A DNA stretch of 64,000 nucleotides, from assembly GCA_002841275.1 (NCBI GenBank), contig PHET01000005.1:62001-126000 (forward strand), read 5' to 3'. The stretch is from Actinobacteria bacterium HGW-Actinobacteria-7. GTDB taxonomy: Bacteria > Actinomycetota > Coriobacteriia > Anaerosomatales > PHET01. The position numbers were made by a program, and so were the translations under genes. Below the pieces are notes generated by a model. That model was not told where the DNA came from. It searched no databases and saw only the letters and a list, made by a program, of their open reading frames with translations. Positions within the stretch are counted from its first letter, which is position 1, and every line of letters begins with the position of its first letter. This document shows positions 51,871 to 60,800 of this stretch, piece by piece.

Positions 51871-53115
51871 ATGCAAATAGTCATTCCAACCGTCGGTACG
51901 CGCGGCGACGTTCAGCCGTATGTCGCTCTGGGGGTCGGGCTGCGCAAGGCGGGGCACGACGTCCGCATCATCACACTCTCGCAGTTCGAGTCGTTCGTGA
52001 CCGGCGAAGGCCTTGAGTTCGCGCCCACCAACGCAGAGTTCCTGGAGCTGCTGAATACCCCTGAGGGGAAGAAGGCGATTTCCGGCGGCAACCCTCTGGG
52101 CGTCTTCAAGAGGGTGATGCCGATGCTGCGGGCCATGCTCGACGAGATCTGGGAGGCATCCCGGGATGCCGACGCGATCGTGTATCACCCCAAGACACTC
52201 GCTTCCGAGCACGTTGCGGCCAAACTGGGCGTTCCCGCGATACGAGCCTCCGTCGTGCCGCTCTACACCCCAACCGCCGAGTTCCCCGTACCGATCATCA
52301 ACGCGGGCCGAAGTCTGGGCGGCATAGTGAATCACGCAACCTGGGGACTCTTCCTCATGGGCGTGTATGCGCCGTACGTGAAGATGGTCGACGGCTGGCG
52401 CGCGGATTCGTTGGGGCTGCCGTCGGCGAAGCAACAGCCGGCCCCCATCGCGCAGACTCTCTACGGCTACAGCGAACACATCGTTCCTCGGCCCGCTGAC
52501 TGGCCTGACGACGTCGTCATCACCGGTACGTGGTTCCTAGAGGCCGAGACGGGCTGGACGCCATCCGGGGAACTGACTGCATTTCTGGACCGAGGTGACC
52601 CGCCGGTCTACGTCGGGTTCGGAAGCATGCCCTCACAGGATCCGCTGAAGGTCGCCGAGACGGTCATCTCGGCCTTGCGGAAGGCTGGCCTCCGCGGCGT
52701 GCTGGCGAGTGGCTTCGGTGGGATGGAGGCGAGCGCCGCGGGTGACGACATCCTCGTAATCGATGCCGCTCCGCACTCCTGGCTCTTCCCACGGATGTCC
52801 GCGGTGGTCCACCACGGAGGTGCGGGCACCACAGCTGCAGGACTGCGCGCAGGACGCCCGACACTCGTCGTACCCACCGGCGTCGACCAGCCCTTCTGGG
52901 GCGCCCGCGTCGCAGCACTCGGCGCGGGGCCCAAGCCACTTCCCGCCAAGAGGCTCACGGTGGACGGACTGGCCTCCGCCTTGAGAGAGCTCACGACCGA
53001 TACCGAGATGCAGATGCGGGCAGGCGAACTTGGCAGACAGATCTCGCAAGAGGACGGAGTCGCCCGCGCAATCGCGGAAATCGAGAAGATGGCCCAAGGC
53101 CACGCGTCGGCCTAG
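51871..53115 (+). CDS. GT1 (UGT-like) glycosyltransferase
   Basis: 414 aa, GT-B fold. N-terminal IPTVGTRGDVQPYVALGVGLRKAGHDV binds the acceptor side; the C-terminal donor-binding motif is HHGGAGTTAAGLRAGRPTLVVPTGVDQPFWGARV. This is the sterol/macrolide glucosyltransferase branch (UGT/CalG/YjiC-like). In Gram-positive bacteria such enzymes decorate glycolipids, carotenoids or polyketides; the acceptor here is unknown. GGAGG lies 4 nt upstream of the ATG. Ends 4 bp from the convergent permease. Confidence 0.93.
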   Translation: MQIVIPTVGTRGDVQPYVALGVGLRKAGHDVRIITLSQFESFVTGEGLEFAPTNAEFLELLNTPEGKKAISGGNPLGVFKRVMPMLRAMLDEIWEASRDADAIVYHPKTLASEHVAAKLGVPAIRASVVPLYTPTAEFPVPIINAGRSLGGIVNHATWGLFLMGVYAPYVKMVDGWRADSLGLPSAKQQPAPIAQTLYGYSEHIVPRPADWPDDVVITGTWFLEAETGWTPSGELTAFLDRGDPPVYVGFGSMPSQDPLKVAETVISALRKAGLRGVLASGFGGMEASAAGDDILVIDAAPHSWLFPRMSAVVHHGGAGTTAAGLRAGRPTLVVPTGVDQPFWGARVAALGAGPKPLPAKRLTVDGLASALRELTTDTEMQMRAGELGRQISQEDGVARAIAEIEKMAQGHASA

Positions 53116-53119
53116 CGCA

Positions 53120-54445
53120 TCAGCTATCGGTCGGCGCTGCGAAACGCAGATACAGCCACTCGCCGCCGAAGACGAGAGCGAAGACTGCGATCGCCGCTGC
53201 CACAAGCGTTGTGTCGCTACCGATCTTCACCCACACAAGACCTCCTAGGACTGCGATATCCAAGACGATCGCGAGAGCGGGCACCCAGACCACGGCCTCG
53301 GTCTCGCCGCGCACCTTCGTGATGACACCCCAGTGGATTCCGATGTCCATGGCCAAGTAGATGATCGCCCCGAGAGATGCGATGCGAGACAGATCCGCGA
53401 CGGCCGTGAGCACGATAGCGATGGCAACCGTGTACACGACTGCGTGCTGCTGGACACTCCCTGGCATGCCGAAGTCGCCCTGCGGTACGAGCTCCATCTT
53501 GGTCAGCATCGCGAGCATACGAGAAACGGCGAAGACGCTCACCATAACGCCCGTGCTCGTCGCTATGACCGCGAACCCGACGGTGAACCAGAGACCCACA
53601 TCGCCGAAGAAGGGGCGGGCCGCTTGGGCAAGGGCATAGTCGCGAGCTTTGACGATCTCCGGAACCGTCAGCTGTGAGGCGACCGCGAGCGATACGAGCA
53701 GGTAGAGCGCGGCGCACACTGCGATTGAGATGATGATCGCTCGACCCACGTTCTTACGAGGCTCGACGAGTTCGGCACCCTGATTCGTTATCGTCGTGAA
53801 ACCCTTGTAAGCCAACACACCGAGCGCCACCGAGCCGAGAAGTGAGGCTATCCCCGTGTTGTGTGGAGCACTCGTTCCCAAATGGATCCCGGAGTTTGAC
53901 AGCCAGAGGATCGCACCCGCGAAGACCACCAATCCGCCGATCTTGACCGCCGCCGTGATCAGAGAGAGTCTCTCGACCGTTGCGGTACCGATCAAGTTCA
54001 CGACCATCGCGCCAAGCAGCAGAGCCACGCCGAGCACCGGTACCAGGACGCTTTGGGGAGGTACGTTGAACAGCTGCAGCGCATAGGTTCCAAAGGTGCG
54101 CGCAACCAGGCTCTGGTTGAGGACCATCGACAGGTACATCAACAGCGCGAGCCCACCCGTGAGCACGCCCTCTCCGTAACACTTCTCGAGGAAAGTGGCG
54201 ATGCCCCCTGCTGAGGGATATGCCTTGGCGAGCTTGATGTACGAGTAGGCGCTCAGACTTGAGACCACGGCAGCCGCAACGAACGCCAACGGGAACAGTG
54301 CTCCTGCGAGCTCCGCGATCTGCCCGGTGACGGCAAGAACCCCCGCCCCTATCATCACGCCGGAACCGAGCGCAACGGCACCGGGCAGCGAGATCACACC
54401 CTTCTCGTAGCCCGGCTCTTGGCCGGAGTGGTCGTTTGAGCTCAT
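53120..54445 (-). CDS. APC-family amino acid permease
   Basis: 441 aa, twelve predicted helices. The first helix has the APC unwound-substrate motif GSGVMIGAGVLAVTGQ; KGFTTITNQGAELVEPRKNVGRAI follows helix 6 as in this family. Imports or exchanges an amino acid or amine. ATG at 54445 preferred; an in-frame TTG at 54448 is adjacent. The upstream 380 bp hold no intact gene, but do hold a long hairpin, a VOC remnant and a tRNA. Confidence 0.92.
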   Translation of the reverse strand: MSSNDHSGQEPGYEKGVISLPGAVALGSGVMIGAGVLAVTGQIAELAGALFPLAFVAAAVVSSLSAYSYIKLAKAYPSAGGIATFLEKCYGEGVLTGGLALLMYLSMVLNQSLVARTFGTYALQLFNVPPQSVLVPVLGVALLLGAMVVNLIGTATVERLSLITAAVKIGGLVVFAGAILWLSNSGIHLGTSAPHNTGIASLLGSVALGVLAYKGFTTITNQGAELVEPRKNVGRAIIISIAVCAALYLLVSLAVASQLTVPEIVKARDYALAQAARPFFGDVGLWFTVGFAVIATSTGVMVSVFAVSRMLAMLTKMELVPQGDFGMPGSVQQHAVVYTVAIAIVLTAVADLSRIASLGAIIYLAMDIGIHWGVITKVRGETEAVVWVPALAIVLDIAVLGGLVWVKIGSDTTLVAAAIAVFALVFGGEWLYLRFAAPTDS

Positions 54446-54540
54446 CAAAGGTGATTCACCCTATAACTTGAAGGCCGTGGACACAGTGGACAACAACACG
54501 GCACGACAGTGGGAACAGTCGCGCGTCCGCTCGGACCGTA

Positions 54541-54582
54541 CTAGCTACATACCCACGACCTCAAGCGTGGGTATGTAGCTAG
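54541..54582. repeat. Perfect 17-bp inverted repeat (hairpin) at the edge of a gene remnant
   Basis: CTAGCTACATACCCACG (54541-54557), 8-nt loop ACCTCAAG, exact reverse complement at 54566-54582. The inner ACCCACG-loop-CGTGGGT form resembles the subterminal hairpins of IS200/IS605 elements. The VOC remnant starts at the very next base. The stretch 54446-54540 shows no other feature. Confidence 0.7.
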
Positions 54583-54726
54583 GAGAACGGGCGCCTTGCG
54601 AAGCGCGCCGCATTCCTCACCGAGCCCAAAGACCATGCTTCCGAGATACGCGCGTACGTTCGCGATTCCGACGGCTACCTGATCGAAGTCGGCCAGACGA
54701 AAATGAGCGCACTGGAAGGGCGCTAG
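54583..54726 (+). pseudogene. 3' remnant of a VOC/glyoxalase-family gene
   Basis: After an in-frame stop (54580-54582) the frame reads 47 codons, including RAAFLTEPKDH, then EIRAYVRDSDGYLIEVGQTK, and ends in a stop at 54724. This is the C-terminal strand and metal-ligand Glu region of vicinal-oxygen-chelate proteins (FLTxPKDH...EIRAYLRDPDGYLIEVGQ). No start codon, ribosome-binding site or N-terminal three quarters is present, so it is a truncated relic. Confidence 0.7.
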
Positions 54727-54779
54727 CCGCCGCTATTCTCTCTCTGTGATCGCAGACGTAATGCACTCGGCCTGAACCA

Positions 54780-54815
54780 GCAGCCCCGGCCACCTGACTC
54801 GGCGACCGGGGCTGC
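54780..54815 (-). terminator. Hairpin downstream of tRNA-Ser
   Basis: 10-bp perfect stem GCAGCCCCGG / CCGGGGCTGC with a 16-nt loop, 12 bp beyond the tRNA 3' end. No T-tract; terminator by position. Confidence 0.5.
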
Positions 54816-54827
54816 ATCATGTCGTTC

Positions 54828-54920
54828 TGGCGGAGAGGGAGGGATTCGAACCCTCGTAACGGGGGATACCCGCTAAACAGTTTTCGAGACTGCCGCATTC
54901 AACCACTCTGCCACCTCTCC
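54828..54920 (-). tRNA. tRNA-Ser (anticodon CGA), CCA encoded
   Basis: Minus strand: acceptor stem GGAGAGG / CCTCTCC, discriminator G, then genomic CCA (54830-54828). The anticodon arm reads GGCAGTCTCGAAAACTG with anticodon CGA. A long variable arm (GCGGGTATCCCCCGT) is typical of a class II serine tRNA. T-arm GAGGGTTCGAATCCCTC is standard. It decodes UCG. Confidence 0.95.
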
Positions 54921-54990
54921 GTGGCGGCGCAAGCCGATAAACGGCTCGAAGCGCACGTGCGAGTATACCGAGCGTGCGTAGGCTGGGCAA

Positions 54991-55196
54991 TCAGCCCCGC
55001 GCCAGTACCTGCTCGACCCTGTCTCGCACGGTCTGGCTCACTGCACCCGTGCCCCCAGCAAGTGCACCGTGCCGATAGCGTTCTTGTTCGACAACCGGCC
55101 CTCGGCAGAAGAAGGAAGCGGTGCGGGTTTTGTCAGCAGGGCACCGATTCCATCGAGCCTAGAACGGAGACCGATACCTTGGGCGTCACGGCCGGT
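54991..55196 (-). pseudogene. Frameshifted remnant of a cell-wall-binding repeat 2 (CWB2) protein
   Basis: Directly after the SemiSWEET stop (55197) the minus strand reads GIGALLTKPAPLPSS...NAIGTVHLL in one frame and then, after a run of five G (minus strand, about 55052-55056), GGTGAVSQTVRDRVEQVLARG and a stop at 54991 in the next frame. Adding one G joins them into GTVHLLGGTGAVSQTV, the hallmark end of a CWB2 repeat. No start codon or upstream domains remain. It is a decayed piece of a surface protein, related in kind to the CWB2 region of the multicopper oxidase. Confidence 0.65.
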
Positions 55197-55601
55197 CTAC
55201 GTCGAGAACACGACCACACCCACGAGCATCGCCCCGTTGAAGAAGACCCAGACCGCGTTCGTGGCCCAGACCGCCGTCTGCTTGCCCAGGGCGCCATATG
55301 CGGTCCAGAGAAGCGACATGAAGAACGCGGAGCCGACCGTGATCACGCTCAGTCCCGCCACGTGCTTGAGCACGAAGATGTTGTACATCTGTGGCAGCGA
55401 GAGGACGGGGTTCACGAGCCCAAAGCTGAACACCGCCCGCTCCATACCCGAGCGGACCTTCGCGATGTCCACGCGCTCTGCGCCAACGCGAGCATGCGTG
55501 TCGGCCACCCTCCGTCCGAGGGATCCGAATGCTGTGGGGAAAGACGGCAGCGGCCAGCCGCGTGCCGTAAGAGAGTCCTTGAGGTCGTTCAATTGCAGCA
55601 T
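55197..55601 (-). CDS. SemiSWEET / PQ-loop membrane protein with N-terminal extension
   Basis: 134 aa. AGGTG lies 5 nt before the ATG. After ~50 soluble residues come three transmembrane helices in PQ-loop arrangement: FGLVNPVLSLPQMYNIFVLKHVAGLS (PQ motif), VITVGSAFFMSLLWTAYGAL and WATNAVWVFFNGAMLVGVVVF. This is the single triple-helix bundle of bacterial SemiSWEETs, which dimerise to transport sugars. The soluble N-terminal extension is longer than usual for the family. Substrate not predictable. Confidence 0.8.
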   Translation of the reverse strand: MLQLNDLKDSLTARGWPLPSFPTAFGSLGRRVADTHARVGAERVDIAKVRSGMERAVFSFGLVNPVLSLPQMYNIFVLKHVAGLSVITVGSAFFMSLLWTAYGALGKQTAVWATNAVWVFFNGAMLVGVVVFST

Positions 55602-55775
55602 TCGTGCACCTGAGTTCGTTAGTGAGTCCGTTTACCGAGCGAGCGCGTAGTCTGCTCGCGCTGGGAACAGGTGTAAAGACGTCGTTGCCGTCGCGTCACG
55701 TGTAGATTCTGCGCAGCCGAATACTTGCCCTGACGGGATCGCCAACTACTCCAGTATCGACGAGCGTGATGGTCG

Positions 55776-56768
55776 CTACTTGATGATGAAGACCTTTGTG
55801 CCAACGGGTACCAGGGGGTACAGCTTCTCGATGTTCCTGTTGGCAACGCGTACACATCCGTGGCTTGCGGCGTGACCGATCGACGAGGTCTTGCTCGTCC
55901 CGTGGATCCGGATGCCGGACGAGTTGATGTAGAGCGCTCGCGTGCCAAGCGGGTTGTTGGGACCAGGAGCTATGTAAGACGGCATACCGGTCGCCCACCC
56001 GCTACCTGGGTTGTGCCATGCGGGGTTCTTCGCCTTCGCGATGACCTTGAAGGTGCCCCGCGGGGTGCTATGACCGGGCATGCCGATCGCCACGCCGTAC
56101 TTCTTGAGCAGCTTCGAATGGTCATAGAGCCACAACTTGCGCAGGGATAGATCGACAAGAATCGCTCGGCCGAGCTTCTTGTCGGTGACAGTGGGCGTGT
56201 AGGACTTGTACGCGAGCGTCAGCGTGGGACGCGCGGTGCCCGAAGTCGCCTCGGCAGCGAGCGCCCTGGTGACGGCAGTGATGGCCGTCGTCGAGTAGAG
56301 CTTCCGGCCGTAGATCGCCTTGCTCCACTTGAGCTTCCCGCTGGTCACGTAGTACCTCGCGCTGCGCCTCGAGCGGTAGATGCTCTTCGCAACCCTCTTG
56401 GTGAATGCGTCAACCGGAGTCGAAGAGACCGTGCACGTCCGGGTCAGGGTGATTGTCGTATCCACCGTGGGCGAACACGCTTGAGACAGCATGGCCTCCA
56501 CGTCGAGCACGAGACACTGGGAAGCGTCGAGTGAGAAGTACTTTCCGGCCGACTTCACCTTGAGCGCCGGCAACCGCGTGACACTGGCCTCGAGCGATAT
56601 CGCCGCGCGCGCCTCATCCAAGGTCATGCCGTAGAGATCCACCGACCCGACGATAGCGTGGTTGGGTATCGAACTGAAATCGATCGCAAATGCCGTTCCC
56701 GCAAGCGCCACCGCAAACACGACGCTCAGCACCGACACGACGACCGCTTTGTAGACGCGCTTTCCCAT
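55776..56768 (-). CDS. Second YkuD L,D-transpeptidase
   Basis: 330 aa. ATG at 56768 chosen because GGGAG is 5 nt upstream; in-frame ATGs at 56771 and 56792 also exist. Signal-anchor AVVVSVLSVVFAVALAGTAFA, a PG-binding type-4-like domain (MTLDEARAAISLEAS; LDASQCLVLDVEAMLSQAC) and a C-terminal YkuD domain with HGTSKTSSIGHAASHGCVRVANRNIEKLYPL. Same architecture as the enzyme at 41603-42664, but the sequences differ enough to be separate paralogues. The two cysteines in the N-terminal domain may form a disulfide. Confidence 0.92.
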   Translation of the reverse strand: MGKRVYKAVVVSVLSVVFAVALAGTAFAIDFSSIPNHAIVGSVDLYGMTLDEARAAISLEASVTRLPALKVKSAGKYFSLDASQCLVLDVEAMLSQACSPTVDTTITLTRTCTVSSTPVDAFTKRVAKSIYRSRRSARYYVTSGKLKWSKAIYGRKLYSTTAITAVTRALAAEATSGTARPTLTLAYKSYTPTVTDKKLGRAILVDLSLRKLWLYDHSKLLKKYGVAIGMPGHSTPRGTFKVIAKAKNPAWHNPGSGWATGMPSYIAPGPNNPLGTRALYINSSGIRIHGTSKTSSIGHAASHGCVRVANRNIEKLYPLVPVGTKVFIIK

Positions 56769-56935
56769 CATCACTCCCAGACTGTTCGACACCTGCTTTC
56801 CGTGCAGTCTAGGGGTAGACGACGGTCGAACGCCAGCATTCTGACGCCGAGAGGATCGAGCAACACAACTCCCGTCCTTCGCCCGCGAGCCTTCGCCACG
56901 AGCATCCCCCGGCCGTCATCGCTACACTTATCACC

Positions 56936-57838
56936 ATGTCTTCTCGGCGTTCATACGGAATCGCGCTTGCTGCAGTGGCCGCGTCGTGCCTTATCGGATT
57001 GTGGGCGCTGCCCGCTACCGCGGCGCCGACGAGCAGCTCAGCCGCGGAGCGCGCAGCCGTCGATGCGGCAGTCCGACGCCTCGAGGCCGTGCAGCAGCGC
57101 TCCGCACAGATCGAAGCCAGGCTGACGAGAAACTCCTCCCAGTTGGACGAGATCATCGCAGAGCAGAGTCGGGCGAAGGACAGACTCAGCACCCGCGCGC
57201 AGGCGATATACCGCATCGACGACACGAGCTTCATCTCGGTGCTCATGGGTGCCTCGACGTTTCAGGAGTTCGTCACTCGGTGGGAGCTGCTCACGCGGAT
57301 AGGCAGCGAGGATGCCCGGGTGCTGCGCGAACTCGAGATCGCACGCGCGAAAGCGGAGCGCTCCTCCAAGACGCTACTGCGCCTCCAGGATCAGTCCGCC
57401 CGAGCGCTCAACGAGGTCGCTCGCGAGGCTGCTCGTGCACGAAGGGAGTTCGCAGCGAGCCAGTCCGCGCTACGCGCTTACCAGGCGCGTACGGCGACCT
57501 CAGGCAAGCAGGCTGGTTCCTCGGCAAAGAGCGCGCCCAAGGCGCTGAAAGGCTCGGGAGCCTGGAAGACTGCTGTGGCGTCTCACTACGGGCGCAACTT
57601 CCACGGGCGTGGCGCCAGTGGCGAGGAGATCGGCCCCTACTCGATGATGGTCGCCCATAAGACGCTTCCGTTCGGCACGCTCATCGAGTTCGAGTACGAC
57701 GGCAAGCGGGCGGTGGCGCGGGTCGCCGACCGCGGCCCGAGATCGGCGGAGCGCGATTTCGATTTGGGTCCCGGCGTTGTGAGAGTGCTGGACTTCAGCG
57801 GCGTCCATGAGGTGCGCTACCGCATCATCAAACGCTGA
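56936..57838 (+). CDS. Exported coiled-coil protein with C-terminal RlpA/DPBB domain
   Basis: 300 aa. Signal peptide GIALAAVAASCLIGLWALPATAA. Residues ~40-185 are a long coiled coil resembling the CwlO/NlpC N-terminal region (RLTRNSSQLDEIIAEQSRAKDRLSTRAQAIYR), followed by a Ser/Lys linker. The last ~90 residues are a double-psi beta barrel of RlpA type: ASHYGRNFHGRGASGE, MMVAHKTLPFGTLIEF, VARVADRGPRS, FDLGPGVVRVLDF. Such proteins bind or cleave peptidoglycan; the Asp expected for lytic transglycosylases is present in VADRGP. Divergent from the L,D-transpeptidase gene. Confidence 0.88.
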   Translation: MSSRRSYGIALAAVAASCLIGLWALPATAAPTSSSAAERAAVDAAVRRLEAVQQRSAQIEARLTRNSSQLDEIIAEQSRAKDRLSTRAQAIYRIDDTSFISVLMGASTFQEFVTRWELLTRIGSEDARVLRELEIARAKAERSSKTLLRLQDQSARALNEVAREAARARREFAASQSALRAYQARTATSGKQAGSSAKSAPKALKGSGAWKTAVASHYGRNFHGRGASGEEIGPYSMMVAHKTLPFGTLIEFEYDGKRAVARVADRGPRSAERDFDLGPGVVRVLDFSGVHEVRYRIIKR

Positions 57839-57891
57839 GGGTCCGGCGCGGGTCCCGTCACGTAATCGACGAAACACCCGCCTCGGCGACG

Positions 57892-60800
57892 CTACTTCAC
57901 CTTCACGTAGTCATACCCGCTCGACCAGCTCCCTGCGTGCAACGAGTCCGTGAGGCTGTATGCCCTCAACCGCCACGTGCCTCTGGTGGTCAGGCGCACC
58001 GCTCGCGAATACTTGGAGTAGCTTGAGTAGTTGCTGGCCTTGGCCTTCACGTAGCCCTCGCTCTTCCAGCTGCCGCTGGCCGTCTTGCGCCACTTGTAGA
58101 TCCGCACCGGATAGGTGCCTTGGGTATGACGTGGCTTCAGGTAGCCGTACACCGTGTAGTACTTCGTGCGGCTCATCGTCGTCGGAGCCTTGGGTGTCCC
58201 GACATATGCTCTCGGCGTCACGACGATCGACGTGCTCGTCGCCCCCAGGTGATAGGCATCAGCCGGGAAGCTCACCCGATAGGTGTGTTTCGACGAATAC
58301 TTGATCGTCGCGCGGTAGTTCCCGTTGACGTCGGTGTAGGCCGATACTGAGGTGTCCTTCCAGACTCCCGCCGAGAGGTACTGGACAACCACGCGCATGG
58401 ACGTCTGGGGAACTCCGTCTGACGTGAGGCGCCCCGAAAGCACGTACGACGCGCCGTAGGAGATGGTCGCGGACTTCGACGTGAGCGACACAGACATCGG
58501 AGCCTTGAGTACCGTGACGCTGGTCGTCTGCTCCGACTCGATGTTCCCGGCGAGGTCACGCGATCGCCAGCCCAGCGTGTGAGTTCCGGGCGCTACCACC
58601 GTGCTCGATCCCATTGCCCATGCGCCGCCGTTCAACCGGTACTCCGTCATGGCCGGCCCCGAGCCGTCGCCATCATCGGGCACGAAGGTGAACGGCTCGG
58701 GATAGGTGAAGTCCCGCCCCTCTTGCGCATTGGATGTGGTCACCGGCGGGATGGTATCGATTGCCACCGCCCGGCTGTCCTCGCATACATCAGCGGATTC
58801 GTCGGTACCGTTGCGGAACTGCGCGACCACGTCGAAGCCACCGTCGTCCGCCAGCGTGAGTTCGCACGACTCCGCATACGGCTGCCACGCGCCCTCCTCG
58901 CCATTGACGATGAAGCGCATCTGTAGAGCACTCGGAACATCGCTTGCGACACTCACGGTACGGCTGTTGAACCAGTAGCCACCGTCGCCGATCTGGAAGG
59001 ACTCGACGACGAAGTCCCCGCCCGTCCTGCCTACGACGGCCACTTCGGTCGTCTGCTCGGACTCGACGTTGCCTGCCGGATCGACCGTCCAGTAGCCCAC
59101 CGTGTGAGGGCCGGGCGTCAGCAGCTCCACGTACGGTGCAGCGACCGGTAGCGCGCTGTCGACCCGCCACCACGTGACACCCTCGCCGTTCTTCTCGGAA
59201 CCGTCGCCCGTCACGATGCCCCACAGCCACGGAACGTCCCCGCTCTCGTCTAGCCACAATAACGTGACTGGTGGCGTCCGATCGATTTGGACAAGCCCAC
59301 TGACCATGACCGACTTCCCGGCACCGTCTGTGACGTCAAACCTCACCCCGATGTTGCTCTCCTCGGTGAATGTGACGGGACCCGTGTAGGGCACAGGACC
59401 ACTCAGTGGCGCACCATTACTGTTGGTGGAATACACGATCGACGCCACTCCCGCGCCCGAGTCAGTCGCGACAACCGATGCCTCGACGGTACCGGTGGTC
59501 CACCCCGTGGGTGAGATCGTCGCCGTGGCCTCGGGGAAGTACTTGTCGATCTTGACCAGTACCGTGTTGGTCTCTTCCTGGTTGCCGAAGTCATCAACCG
59601 CCCAGAACTCGACCGTGTGGGTCCCCTCATCGCTCACGGCCACAGACCGCGTGGGGTTCGCTGTGGCCTCCTCGCTCGCGCTCCAGATCACGCTGGGCGC
59701 CGCGCCATCGACGCTCACCCATGTCGCAATAGGTCCGGCCGGCCCGTCGGTGGGACGCAAGAGCGTAACCCCGCCCGAGGTGTACCACGAGCCGGGGTCA
59801 GTACCGACCCAATTGGTGAACGGAGGCTGGTGATCTTCGAGTTGATAGCACTCGATCCGATGCAACGCCATATCGCTCACCCACACGGTGCCCAGCGGGC
59901 CCAGCGCGATGTCCCCGGCTTGCGCTAGCTGACCCGGCCCGCCCCCTGCGTCTGCGAACGAGTGGTATCCGGCATCCCCCAAACCCGGGAGCCACGGCTT
60001 GACCCATACCGTGGGATCCCAGCCGGGATCGGACTCTACCGCATACACCGTGCGCGATCGAGACACATCGAGTCCGCCGTAGCGGCCATACAACGTGGGA
60101 TTGGGCGTGAAGAACGCCGACATGAATCCGCCCGAAGCATCCAACTGGACGATCCTCGCGCCCCAACCGTCGTACAGGTAGAGCGAGTCATCGGGTCCGA
60201 CAGCGAGATCAGACAGCCACCACAAGGGCTGGGTCGCCGAATTGTACTCATAGCCTGTGAAACTGCCTGCCGGGTCGCCATTGGGGGCAAGCACTTGGAT
60301 GCGGTTGTTGCCGTAGTCTGCGACGTAGATGTAGCCCCGTGAGTCGACGGCGATGCCCTTGGGCTCATTGAACTGGTTCGGGCCCGATCCCGGTCCACTC
60401 CCCCATGTCGCGAGATGCGTCCCGTCCGATGAGAACTTCTGGATGCGGTTGTTCAGCGTGTCCGAGACGTAGATGGCTCCGTCCCGGTCGATGGCTATTC
60501 CGGTGGGCGCCCGGCACTGTCCGTCGCCGGTGCCCTCGGAGCCGATGACCAGCACCATCCCTGAGGCGTCGATCCGCTGCACTCGGTTGTTGCCGGTGTC
60601 GGCTACATACAGCGCACCCGCCGCATCGGCCGCCAGCCCTCTGGGCGCGCTGAAGGTGCCCGGGGCCGTACCGGGGCCTCCCCCGATCACACGTTTGCTG
60701 TCGCCCAGAGAATTGAAGACCTGTACGCGACCGGCGCCCTTCTCGGCGATCCACATCCAGTCATTGGCGATATCGAGTGCGATGCGCTGGGGCTGCATGA

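Noticed and set aside
54930-54937. Plus-strand GCCGATAA upstream of the CWB2 remnant
   Set aside because: It is part of a small hairpin (AGCCG/CGGCT), has no TNNA at 15-16 nt upstream, and no plus-strand gene follows.
54819-55613. 264-codon plus-strand frame crossing tRNA-Ser and the SemiSWEET gene
   Set aside because: It runs antisense through a tRNA and a membrane protein gene, so it cannot be a real gene in this context.
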